From NCBI RefSeq assembly GCF_900102165.1, contig NZ_FNBD01000012.1, positions 1 through 64,000 on the forward strand: a DNA stretch of 64,000 bases. Reading direction: 5' to 3'. How positions within the stretch are numbered: the first letter of the stretch is position 1; each line of letters opens with the position of its first letter. Under the pieces are notes generated by a model. The model worked only from the letters and a program-made list of their open reading frames with translations. It was not told where the DNA came from and ran no database searches. The translations under genes and the position numbers were made by a program. Source of the stretch: Cellulophaga baltica. Its GTDB lineage: Bacteria; Bacteroidota; Bacteroidia; Flavobacteriales; Flavobacteriaceae. This document shows, piece after piece, positions 25,883 through 34,323 of the stretch.

Positions 25883-27682
25883 TTAGTCAAAGGTATAACC
25901 ATTGTCTGCAGCTACTTTATCCGCAATTTGCGTGCGTAAAGCTACTACATTAGGGTTATTGGTATATTTTGTAAAACGCTTAAGGCCCATTAACATCATA
26001 CGTTGCTCGTCACCTTCAGCAAAAGAAACAATAGCTTCTTTTCCTTTTTGGATAACAGTATCTACAGCAGTGTATAAGTATAATTTAGACATCGCAATTT
26101 GTGTAGCTTGTTCTGCTTCACCAAATCGTTTTACGTTTTTCTCAGTTCTTAGTATAGTAGACTCTGCCATGTATATTTCAATTAATATATCAGAAGCAGA
26201 CATCATCAGTTGTTGATGGTTTTCTAATTCAGCACCGTATTTTTGCACAGCAGAACCAGCTACCATTAAAAATACTTTTTTCAATTTAGCCACCAAATCT
26301 TTTTCCTCAGCAAAAAGCTCAGAAAAATCTGGTGTTTCAAAAGAAGGGATACCCATTAATTCTTCACCAACTTTAGTTGCAGGACCTAAAAGATCTACAT
26401 GACCTTTCATTGCTTTTTTAACAAGCATACCTACCGCTAACATACGGTTAATTTCATTGGTACCTTCATATATACGAGCAATACGAGAATCTCTCCAGGC
26501 AGATTCCATGGGTGTATCAGCACTAAAGCCCATACCTCCAAAAATCTGAATACCTTCATCCGTAGTACTTTGGCAATCTTCAGATACAGCTACTTTTAAA
26601 ATAGAACATTCTATAGCATATTCTTCAACACCTTTTAGTTCTGCTTCTTGATGAGAATTTCCTGCAGCTTCACGCATTGCAATTCTATCTTCAATATTTT
26701 TCGCAGCTCTATAAGCAGCAGATTCATCAGCATAAACATTAGTAACCATATTCGCTATTTTAGCTTTTATAGCACCAAAATTCATAATAGGAGTTTTAAA
26801 CTGAATACGCTCATTGGCATATTTAGTAGCCTCGCCAATAACACGACGTTGTGCATCTAAGCAAGCAGCAGCTAATTTAATTCTACCTACGTTAAGGGCA
26901 TTCATGGCAATTTTGAATCCGTTTCCTCTATCAGAAAGCATATTCTCTACAGGTACCTTAGTTTCATTAAAGAATACTTGACGCGTAGAAGAAGAATGAA
27001 TACCTAATTTTTTCTCTTCGTCACCTAAAGAAATACCATTACTAGGGTCATTTTCCACGATAAATCCTGTGATGTTCTTATCATCACCAATTCTTGCAAA
27101 AACAATGAATACACTACAGAAACCTGCATTTGAAATCCACATTTTTTGACCAGAAATACTATAATGTTTACCATCATCAGACAAAACTGCTTTAGTTTTA
27201 CCAGAGTTAGCATCAGATCCTGCACCTGGCTCTGTAAGGCAATAAGCGCCAAACCACTCACCAGAAGCTAATTTAGGAACGTATTTTTGTTTTTGCTCTT
27301 CCGTACCATATAATGTAATTGGCATAGTACCAATACCCGTATGGGCACCAAAAGCAGTACTAAAAGAACCTGTAGCACCAGAGATATAATCACAAACTAA
27401 CATGGTAGATACAAAGCCCATACCCATTCCTCCATAAGACTCGGGTACAGCAACGCTTAACAATCCAAGTTCACCCGCTTTACGCATGGTCTCTTCTGTA
27501 TAAGCGTAATCTTTTTTCTCAAAACGTTCCCAATGCGCCCAAAGTTCGCGGTCTACGAATTCTTTGGTGCTATCACGCATCATTTTTTGCTCTTCAGATA
27601 AATCTTCAAGCGTAAATATGTCTTCACAGTTGGTTTCTTTTACTAAGAACTGACCTCCACGTAGTATTTCTTTTTCTGCCAT
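25883..27682 (-). CDS. Acyl-CoA dehydrogenase, long (VLCAD-like) type
   Basis: I start at 27682 (MAEKEILRGGQFLVKE); an ATG 24 bp upstream is also in frame. About 599 aa, the ~600-residue class with a C-terminal extension like VLCAD/ACAD9, not the usual 380-residue form. Seen: YCLTEPGAGSDANSGKT and WISNAGFCSVFIVFARI (FAD/substrate loop), GIQIFGGMGFSADTPMESAWRD, and the catalytic Glu motif RIYEGTNEINR near residue 405. Oxidises fatty acyl-CoA to enoyl-CoA with FAD. Last gene of the MarR-fadB-fadA-acd series. Confidence 0.92.
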   Translation of the reverse strand: MAEKEILRGGQFLVKETNCEDIFTLEDLSEEQKMMRDSTKEFVDRELWAHWERFEKKDYAYTEETMRKAGELGLLSVAVPESYGGMGMGFVSTMLVCDYISGATGSFSTAFGAHTGIGTMPITLYGTEEQKQKYVPKLASGEWFGAYCLTEPGAGSDANSGKTKAVLSDDGKHYSISGQKMWISNAGFCSVFIVFARIGDDKNITGFIVENDPSNGISLGDEEKKLGIHSSSTRQVFFNETKVPVENMLSDRGNGFKIAMNALNVGRIKLAAACLDAQRRVIGEATKYANERIQFKTPIMNFGAIKAKIANMVTNVYADESAAYRAAKNIEDRIAMREAAGNSHQEAELKGVEEYAIECSILKVAVSEDCQSTTDEGIQIFGGMGFSADTPMESAWRDSRIARIYEGTNEINRMLAVGMLVKKAMKGHVDLLGPATKVGEELMGIPSFETPDFSELFAEEKDLVAKLKKVFLMVAGSAVQKYGAELENHQQLMMSASDILIEIYMAESTILRTEKNVKRFGEAEQATQIAMSKLYLYTAVDTVIQKGKEAIVSFAEGDEQRMMLMGLKRFTKYTNNPNVVALRTQIADKVAADNGYTFD

Positions 27683-27763
27683 TGTTATAATTTTTCCTAT
27701 CGCCATTTCTTTAAAAAAAGAGAAAAACGATGTTATTTTAAGTTAAGATTTTTATTTTTTTTA

Positions 27764-27796
27764 TTCTCAATCCGGCCTTAGTAGAAAGATTGAGAA
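27764..27796. other. Stem-loop between thiolase and acyl-CoA dehydrogenase genes
   Basis: TTCTCAATC (27764-27772), 15-nt loop, GATTGAGAA (27788-27796), a perfect 9-bp stem in the 120-bp gap. On the minus strand the following bases are A-rich, not T-rich, so it is not an intrinsic terminator; it may protect or separate the operon's mRNA parts. Confidence 0.45.
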
Positions 27797-27802
27797 GGGA
27801 TT

Positions 27803-28993
27803 TTATTTTAAGAATTCGAAAATTCCTGCAGCGCCTTGGCCAGTACCTACACACATAGTTACCATACCATACTTGCCTTGCATATCTCTCTTGCGCATTT
27901 CATCAAAGAGTTGCACCGATAGTTTTGCTCCAGTACATCCTAGTGGGTGACCTAGGGCAATAGCACCACCATTAACGTTTACGATATCTTGATTTAATTT
28001 CAACTCACGCATTACGGCTAAAGACTGTGAAGCAAATGCTTCATTCAACTCAATCAATTCAATATCTTCTTGTTTTAATCCGGCTTGCTTTAAAGCTTTC
28101 GGAATTGCTTTTACAGGACCGATACCCATGATACGTGGCTCAACACCTGCCGCAGCATAATTTACCAAACGAGCTATAGGTTCAAGGTTTAATTCTTTAA
28201 CCATCTCTTCACTCATTACCATTACAAAAGCAGCACCATCACTCATTTGAGATGAGTTACCAGCAGTAACACTACCACCAGCAGCAAAAACAGCTCTTAA
28301 ACCAGCTAAAGCTTCTTTACTTGTTCCTTTTCTAGGACCTTCGTCTTTAGTGACCGTATATTTTTTAGTTGCTTTTTTTCCATTTTCGTCCACGTAGATT
28401 TGCTCTACATCAATAGGAACAATTTGGTCTTGAAAACGATTCTCTGCTTGCGCTTTTAAAGCTTTCATATGAGAATGGTAAGCAAACTCATCTTGATCTT
28501 CACGAGATACTTTAAATTGTTTAGCTACGGCTTCTGCAGTATTTCCCATTCCCCAGTAGTAATCTTCATGACCAGATTTAACGAGGTCATAATTTAATTC
28601 TGGTTTGTTTCCAGTCATAGGAACAGAGCTCATGCTTTCTGCACCACCTGCGATGATACAGTCTGCCATTCCTGCCTGGATTTTTGCAGTTGCAATACCA
28701 ATAGTTTCAATACCAGAAGAACAAAAACGGTTTACCGTTACTCCAGGAACATCCACCACGTCTAATCCCATTAAAGAAATTAAACGGGCCATGTTAAGTC
28801 CTTGAGAACCTTCTGGCATTGCATTCCCTACGATAACATCGTCAATTCTTTTTTTATCTAATTGCGGCAGCTCCTTCATCATATACTGAATGGTCTCTGC
28901 GGCTAATTCATCTGTTCTTTTGAATCGGAAGACCCCTTTTGGAGCTTTACCGACTGCTGTTCTATATGCTTTTACTATATATGCTGTTTTCAT
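27803..28993 (-). CDS. Acetyl-CoA acyltransferase (3-ketoacyl-CoA thiolase)
   Basis: 396 aa, full length for thiolases. Acylated Cys in NRFCSSGIETIGIA (about residue 91), His in GGAIALGHPLGCTGA (about residue 350) and the second Cys in TMCVGTGQGAAG near the end are present. Cleaves 3-ketoacyl-CoA to acetyl-CoA and a shortened acyl-CoA in beta-oxidation. It begins 4 bp after the stop of the multienzyme gene, forming the FadB/FadA pair of the trifunctional complex. Confidence 0.95.
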   Translation of the reverse strand: MKTAYIVKAYRTAVGKAPKGVFRFKRTDELAAETIQYMMKELPQLDKKRIDDVIVGNAMPEGSQGLNMARLISLMGLDVVDVPGVTVNRFCSSGIETIGIATAKIQAGMADCIIAGGAESMSSVPMTGNKPELNYDLVKSGHEDYYWGMGNTAEAVAKQFKVSREDQDEFAYHSHMKALKAQAENRFQDQIVPIDVEQIYVDENGKKATKKYTVTKDEGPRKGTSKEALAGLRAVFAAGGSVTAGNSSQMSDGAAFVMVMSEEMVKELNLEPIARLVNYAAAGVEPRIMGIGPVKAIPKALKQAGLKQEDIELIELNEAFASQSLAVMRELKLNQDIVNVNGGAIALGHPLGCTGAKLSVQLFDEMRKRDMQGKYGMVTMCVGTGQGAAGIFEFLK

Positions 28994-28997
28994 TTTT

Positions 28998-31412
28998 CTA
29001 GTTTCTTAAAGGTTTCCCAGTTTTCAACATGTGCTGAATTCTTTCTAATGTTTTATGTTCTGTACAAAGAGATAAAAATGCTTCACGCTCTAGATCCAAC
29101 AAATATTGCTCTGTAACTAGTGTAGGTTCCGATAAATCTCCACCAGCCATAACATAAGCTAATTTGTTAGCAATCTTTTTGTCGTGTTCACTGATGTAGT
29201 TACTATCTTCCATAGAATCTGTACCTACTAAGAACATTCCTAAAGCTTGTTTTCCTAAAACTTTAATGTCTTTACGTTTTACCGGTTGCGTGTATCCAGC
29301 CTCTGCCATTAATTTAGCATGCGCTTTAGCTGTAGCAATTTGTCGGTCTTTATTAACAACAACAATATCTTTCCCTTTTTGTAAGATGCCTAAATCAAAG
29401 GCTTCATAGGCTGAGGTAGAAACCTTAGCCATACCAATAGTTAAGAAGTATTCTTGAAGCACGTTAAGCTCTACATCATTCTTATGAAATTGGTCTTGTG
29501 CTCTAACCGCAAACTCTTTAGAACCACCCCCGCCAGGGATGACACCAACACCAAATTCTACTAACCCAATATAAGTTTCTGCTGCAGCGACTACTTTATC
29601 TGCATGAAGTGAAAGCTCACAACCACCCCCTAGTGCCATTCCATGCGGAGCAGCTACAGTGGGTATCGCAGAATAACGCATGCGCATCATCGTATCTTGG
29701 AACATTTTAATAGCCATGTTCAACTCGTCATACTCTTGCTCTACGGCCATCATGAAAATCATTCCGATGTTTGCACCCACAGAGAAATTTGGCGCTTGAT
29801 TACCAACGACTAAACCTTGGAAGTCTTTTTCAGCAAGGTCAATAGCCTTATTTAAACCGGCTAAAACATCACCACCAATGGTATTCATTTTAGATTGGAA
29901 TTCTACATTCAAGATTCCATCTCCTAAATCTTCAACCACAACACCGCTGTTTTTGAAAACTTCTTTAGATTTTCTAATGTTGTCTAAAATGATAAACGAA
30001 TCTTGACCTGGAATTTTTTCAATAGATTTCTTCGGGATATCATAGAAATAAGTAGCTCCGTCTTTAACAGCGTAGAACGATTTTGTTCCACTGGCTAACA
30101 TATCATTGACCCAAGCAGCAGGAGTTTCTCCTTCTGCCTTCATTATATCAAGTCCTTTTTCAATGCCTATAGCATCCCAAATTTGGAAAGGTCCGTGTTC
30201 CCATCCAAATCCAGCTTTCATTGCATCATCAATCTTATAAAGCTCATCTGTAATTTCTGGAATTCTATGCGATACATACGCAAATAATGCAGCAAAACTC
30301 TTTCTGTAGAATTCACCAGCTTTATCTTTTCCAGCAACTAATACTTTAAATCGGTCAGCAACCTTATCAATAGTCTTTGTTAATTCTAAAGTGGCAAAAC
30401 TCGCTCTCTTACTAGAACGATACTCCATGGTATCTAAATCTAGCGTTAAGATCTCTGTTTTTCCTTTAGCATCTTTTGATTTTTTGTAAAAACCTTGCCC
30501 TGTTTTACTTCCCAACCATTTATTTTCCATCATAGTATTGATGAAGGCTGGTAATTTAAATAGGTCTAATTTTTCATCGTCTTTGCAATTCTCAGCAATT
30601 CCGTTTGCCACATGCACCAACGTATCTAAACCTACCACATCAACAGTTCTGAAGGTAGCAGATTTAGGACGGCCAATTACGGGGCCCGTTAATTTATCAA
30701 CTTCTTCCACAGTCATTCCTAACTCTTTTACCATATGGAAAAGACTCTGAATGCTAAAAATACCAATTCTGTTTCCAATAAAAGCAGGAGTATCTTTAGC
30801 AACAACTGAAGTTTTACCTAAAAACTGTTCCCCATATCCATTTAAAAAGTCTAATACTTCAGGTGAAGTTTTAGGACCAGGAATTATTTCAAAAAGTTTT
30901 AAGTATCGTGCAGGGTTAAAAAAGTGCGTTCCACAGAAATGTTTCTGGAAATCTTCACTACGCCCTTCACTCATGAATTTTATAGGAATACCAGAGGTGT
31001 TTGAGGTAATCAAAGTACCTGGTGTTCTATGTTTTTCTAAATTTTCAAAGACTATCTTTTTAATGTCAAGTCGTTCTACCACCACTTCAATAATCCAATC
31101 TACCTTAGAAACTTTAGCAATATCATCTTCAAGGTTTCCTGTTGTGATACGATCAGCAAATTTCTGATTATAAATTGGTGACGGTTTAGATTTTAATGCT
31201 GCGGTTAATGAGTCATTTACCAATCTATTGCGAACCACTTTATCTTCAAGCGTAAAGCCTTTAGCTTTTTCTTTCTCATTTAGTTCTCTAGGGACAATAT
31301 CTAGTAATAATACTTCAACTCCGATATTAGCAAAATGACATGCTATGCCACTTCCCATAATTCCAGAACCAACAACGGCTACTTTCTTAATGTGTTTATT
31401 CATCGAATTCAT
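28998..31412 (-). CDS. FadB-like 3-hydroxyacyl-CoA dehydrogenase / enoyl-CoA hydratase
   Basis: 804 aa. Domain order is dehydrogenase first: NAD-binding KVAVVGSGIMGSGIACHFAN at residues ~8-28 and the 3HCDH C-terminal region (FIGNRIGIF, WLGSKTGQGFYKK), then an enoyl-CoA hydratase (crotonase) domain from about residue 490 (GLVVGNQAPNFSVGANIGMI, GMALGGGCELSLHAD). This order is the reverse of E. coli FadB but usual in this family. The ATG 9 bp inside (MNKHIKKVA) is an alternative start. Follows the MarR gene with a 5-bp gap. Confidence 0.92.
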   Translation of the reverse strand: MNSMNKHIKKVAVVGSGIMGSGIACHFANIGVEVLLLDIVPRELNEKEKAKGFTLEDKVVRNRLVNDSLTAALKSKPSPIYNQKFADRITTGNLEDDIAKVSKVDWIIEVVVERLDIKKIVFENLEKHRTPGTLITSNTSGIPIKFMSEGRSEDFQKHFCGTHFFNPARYLKLFEIIPGPKTSPEVLDFLNGYGEQFLGKTSVVAKDTPAFIGNRIGIFSIQSLFHMVKELGMTVEEVDKLTGPVIGRPKSATFRTVDVVGLDTLVHVANGIAENCKDDEKLDLFKLPAFINTMMENKWLGSKTGQGFYKKSKDAKGKTEILTLDLDTMEYRSSKRASFATLELTKTIDKVADRFKVLVAGKDKAGEFYRKSFAALFAYVSHRIPEITDELYKIDDAMKAGFGWEHGPFQIWDAIGIEKGLDIMKAEGETPAAWVNDMLASGTKSFYAVKDGATYFYDIPKKSIEKIPGQDSFIILDNIRKSKEVFKNSGVVVEDLGDGILNVEFQSKMNTIGGDVLAGLNKAIDLAEKDFQGLVVGNQAPNFSVGANIGMIFMMAVEQEYDELNMAIKMFQDTMMRMRYSAIPTVAAPHGMALGGGCELSLHADKVVAAAETYIGLVEFGVGVIPGGGGSKEFAVRAQDQFHKNDVELNVLQEYFLTIGMAKVSTSAYEAFDLGILQKGKDIVVVNKDRQIATAKAHAKLMAEAGYTQPVKRKDIKVLGKQALGMFLVGTDSMEDSNYISEHDKKIANKLAYVMAGGDLSEPTLVTEQYLLDLEREAFLSLCTEHKTLERIQHMLKTGKPLRN

Positions 31413-31417
31413 TACGA

Positions 31418-31870
31418 TTAAATTGTTTTTGAATCTTTAGTGTAAATTTTCTTATCTATAACCAACTTATTAATGGTATCCATAACTTCAAAAAAACCAT
31501 TTAAGTGATCTTCCTGAACGTTGTCTTTAACTACTTCATTAAAACGAAGTACAACATTTTTTGAATCCACTCTTTTTTCTAGGCCAAATGGTGTTAGGTG
31601 AATTAAAACACCTCTTCCATCATTAGGATTTGGTTTTCTAATAATCAAGCCTTTTTCTTCCATACTTTTTAGTATTCTAGAAAGGCTCGTTGCTTCCATG
31701 CCCATTTTAGGACCTAGTGCAGTAGAAGGGGTGCCTGTTTTTGGATCAATACTTAATAAAGTGAAACCTACCGCCATGGTGGTCTCAAAATTTTTAGCCT
31801 CTTCGTTATACATTCTGGCAACTGCTTGCCAAGTGGCTCTTAAAGCATAATCTATTGTAAGCTCCTTCAT
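31418..31870 (-). CDS. MarR family transcriptional regulator of the fad operon
   Basis: 150 aa, winged helix-turn-helix: GMEATSLSRILKSMEEKGLI is the recognition segment and RKPNPNDGRGVLIHLTPFG the wing. First gene of the beta-oxidation operon, immediately followed by the FadB-like gene. A perfect 28-bp palindrome 29 bp upstream of its start is a very good autoregulatory operator, so this protein probably represses the whole operon and responds to an acyl-CoA or fatty acid; the ligand is inference. Confidence 0.9.
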   Translation of the reverse strand: MKELTIDYALRATWQAVARMYNEEAKNFETTMAVGFTLLSIDPKTGTPSTALGPKMGMEATSLSRILKSMEEKGLIIRKPNPNDGRGVLIHLTPFGLEKRVDSKNVVLRFNEVVKDNVQEDHLNGFFEVMDTINKLVIDKKIYTKDSKTI

Positions 31871-31887
31871 ACATTATTTATAGAACT

Positions 31888-31895
31888 CAAATATA
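31888..31895 (-). promoter_or_regulatory. -7 promoter box of fad operon
   Basis: TATATTTG on the minus strand, matching the Bacteroidota TAnnTTTG -7 consensus. The start codon is 18 bp downstream of the box. The palindrome at 31899-31926 occupies the -33 region. Confidence 0.6.
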
Positions 31896-31898
31896 GTA

Positions 31899-31926
31899 AA
31901 ATTTATTATGCATGCATAATAAATTT
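31899..31926. promoter_or_regulatory. Perfect 28-bp palindrome, probable MarR operator
   Basis: Half-site AAATTTATTATGCA followed directly by its exact reverse complement, centred between 31912 and 31913. It overlaps the expected -33 element of the fad promoter, the ideal position for repression by the MarR protein encoded directly downstream. Confidence 0.75.
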
Positions 31927-32306
31927 GTGGAAATTTTTTGATGTTGATTGTTAATTCTTTAAACTACAATCTAAGATAATGTATTACACTAAGGTTTTAA
32001 CGTACTGTAGACTAATTAATTATAAAAGCAAGTTGGTTTTTGTAAGAAATTTTCTACTCATAACAACAGGGTGGTAGGTTTAGAATGCATTGGGTCCGTT
32101 GAGCCTGTATTTTTGCAAAAAAAATAAATTTATGATGGAGTGGTAGGGAAATAAAAATTTTACTATCTAGGTTTTAGTATAGGTTCTAAAAAGTGTAATA
32201 AGGTAGCTTGGTTGTAGAATGAAGGGTAAAAATAAAAATGCCAATACAATCTGCGTTTTAACTGCGTATCGTATTGGCATTGTTATTTTAGAACTTATAA
32301 AAATGG
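31927..32306. other. Intergenic stretch between acyl-CoA ligase and fad operator
   Basis: No convincing gene. A TATTTTTG box on the plus strand at 32108-32115 looks like a -7 element but has no well-spaced -33 box and leads only to a 4-codon frame; a small RNA is conceivable. The ligase terminator occupies 32230-32281. Confidence 0.4.
32230..32281 (-). terminator. Terminator of acyl-CoA ligase gene
   Basis: AATGCCAATAC (32238-32248) pairs with GTATTGGCATT (32271-32281), with inner TGCG and CGCA-like pairs. On the minus strand the stem is followed by TTTATTTTTACCC. It ends the gene stopping at 32307. Confidence 0.82.
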
Positions 32307-34076
32307 TTAATGTCCGAAAATGTCATTGTATAATTCTACGTATTTCTCTTTTACAATCTTACGACGTAATTTTAGGGTAGGGGTCAGATGTCCATTTTCA
32401 ACACTCCATGCATCTGGTGTTAATCGGAATTGTTTCACCGTTTCCCATTTTGCAAAGTTTGTATTGGCATCATCTACTTCTTCTTGAATTCTAGCAATAA
32501 CCTTTTCATTTTTAACAAGGTCTTCATTACTTGTGATGGTGACATTGTGAATCTTAGCCCAATTTTTAACAAAATCAAAATCGGGTTGAATAAATGCGGC
32601 AGGCATTTTCTCACCTTCTCCAATCACCATAATTTGGTCTATAAATCTAGATTGCTTAAATCTGTTTTCTAACAATTGAGGCGCTACATATTTACCGCCA
32701 GATGTTTTAAACATTTCTTTTTTACGATCAGTGATTTTTAAAAATCCTTCAGCATCGATCTCTCCAATATCTCCGGTATGGAAATAGCCATTAATGATTA
32801 CTTCTTTAGTTTTTGCATCATCTTTAAAGTACCCTAGCATTACTTGTGGCCCTTTAATACAAATTTCACCATCACTTTCGATCTTAACTTCAGTTCTGTC
32901 AATTGGTTTTCCAACAGTACCTATTTTAAAACCGCCATTACGCATATCATTAACCGAAACTACTGGTGATGTCTCTGTTAAGCCGTAGCCTTCCATCACA
33001 CCAAAATCTGCAGCATTAAAGATGCGCGCTAATCTAGGTTGTAGTGCAGCACTACCAGAAGCCATTACAGACAGCTCCCCACCAAGGGCAGCTTTCCATT
33101 TGCTGAAAATTAATTTACGCGCTAAGCTCAGTTTTTGTTCGTACCACCAGCCATTTTGCGCATAAGGCTCATATTGTAAGCCTATATCCACTGCCCAAAA
33201 GAATAATTTTTTCTTAATACCTGTTAAGTCAGTTCCTTTGGCAATAATTTTGTCATATACTTTTTCTAACAACCTAGGCACCGCAGTCATGACATGTGGT
33301 TTTACTTCCTGAGCATATTCACTTATTTGATCAATAGGAGCGTAGTAAATAGCACAGCCACAATATTGGTATAAATAAATAAGCATGCGCTCATACACAT
33401 GGCATAAAGGTAAAAAGCTTAAGGCTCTTGATGCTCCTACTTCTATTGGAATCCGTTGAAAACTTCCAAGCGCATTGCTTACAATGTTCTCATGAGAAAG
33501 CATAACACCTTTTGGTCTTCCTGTGGTACCAGAAGTGTATATTAAAGTAGCTAAATCTGTGGTTTTAACCGCATTTTTTAAATCATCTACTTCATTTTGA
33601 TTCGAAGTATCTTTTCCTAAATCTAAAACTTCTGACCAATTTTTGCAGTCACCTAGCGTGTCAAAAGAGAAGACATCAATTAAGTTAGGCACCTCATGTC
33701 TAATCGCTTTAATTTTTTCATACACTTCTGAGCAAGAAACAAAACAGTAGCTTGCCTCCGAATGATTTAAAACATACGCATAATCTTCTTCCGATATTGT
33801 TGGGTATATAGGAACATTTTGCGCTCCTAATTGGAGTATACCAATATCCATAATATTCCACTCGGTCCTATTCGAGGAAGATATAAGAGCAATTTTGTCA
33901 TTAGTTTTTACGCCTAAACGTAATAAAGCTCTACTTATCGTATTGGCTTTGTCTAAATACTCTTCTGTTGATGTCGCAACCCATTTCCCATCAGTTTTAG
34001 TAACTAGTGCCTTTTCAAGGTTGTATTTTTCTAGCTGATAATAAGGAAAATCAAAGAGTCGGGTTATGTTTTGCAT
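32307..34076 (-). CDS. Long-chain fatty acid-CoA ligase (AMP-forming)
   Basis: 589 aa. ANL-superfamily motifs are complete: LIYTSGTTGRPKGVMLSHEN (phosphate-binding loop), GYGLTETSPVVS, YFHTGDIGEIDAEGFLKITDRKKE. Length and the conserved N-terminal start fit the FadD15/ACSL-like class. Activates fatty acids to acyl-CoA for beta-oxidation or lipid synthesis; its position on the same strand directly before the fad operon suggests the former. It has its own terminator, so it is a separate transcript. Confidence 0.93.
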   Translation of the reverse strand: MQNITRLFDFPYYQLEKYNLEKALVTKTDGKWVATSTEEYLDKANTISRALLRLGVKTNDKIALISSSNRTEWNIMDIGILQLGAQNVPIYPTISEEDYAYVLNHSEASYCFVSCSEVYEKIKAIRHEVPNLIDVFSFDTLGDCKNWSEVLDLGKDTSNQNEVDDLKNAVKTTDLATLIYTSGTTGRPKGVMLSHENIVSNALGSFQRIPIEVGASRALSFLPLCHVYERMLIYLYQYCGCAIYYAPIDQISEYAQEVKPHVMTAVPRLLEKVYDKIIAKGTDLTGIKKKLFFWAVDIGLQYEPYAQNGWWYEQKLSLARKLIFSKWKAALGGELSVMASGSAALQPRLARIFNAADFGVMEGYGLTETSPVVSVNDMRNGGFKIGTVGKPIDRTEVKIESDGEICIKGPQVMLGYFKDDAKTKEVIINGYFHTGDIGEIDAEGFLKITDRKKEMFKTSGGKYVAPQLLENRFKQSRFIDQIMVIGEGEKMPAAFIQPDFDFVKNWAKIHNVTITSNEDLVKNEKVIARIQEEVDDANTNFAKWETVKQFRLTPDAWSVENGHLTPTLKLRRKIVKEKYVELYNDIFGH

Positions 34077-34288
34077 AGGTTTAATCTGAATTTGTATTGC
34101 AAAATAAGAAAAAAACCGACTTTAAAACTGAGAATCACATAAATATTAACGTTTCTGTCATCAAATTCGTTAAAATGATTTTAAGCTTCTGGTAAAATTA
34201 ATTTTTCCAGTCATCTACAATAAACTGCAATTTAACTAGTTATAAGTACTGTTAAACCAAATGTAGGAAAAATCCTTCGATTATTTCG

Positions 34289-34296
34289 TATTTTTG
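34289..34296 (+). promoter_or_regulatory. -7 promoter box of T9SS protein gene
   Basis: TATTTTTG fits TAnnTTTG, 27 bp before the start codon. No TTTG is found at the usual 19-bp distance, so strength is uncertain. Confidence 0.4.
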
Positions 34297-34323
34297 TTTT
34301 AATCAGTACTAAAACTAAAATCG

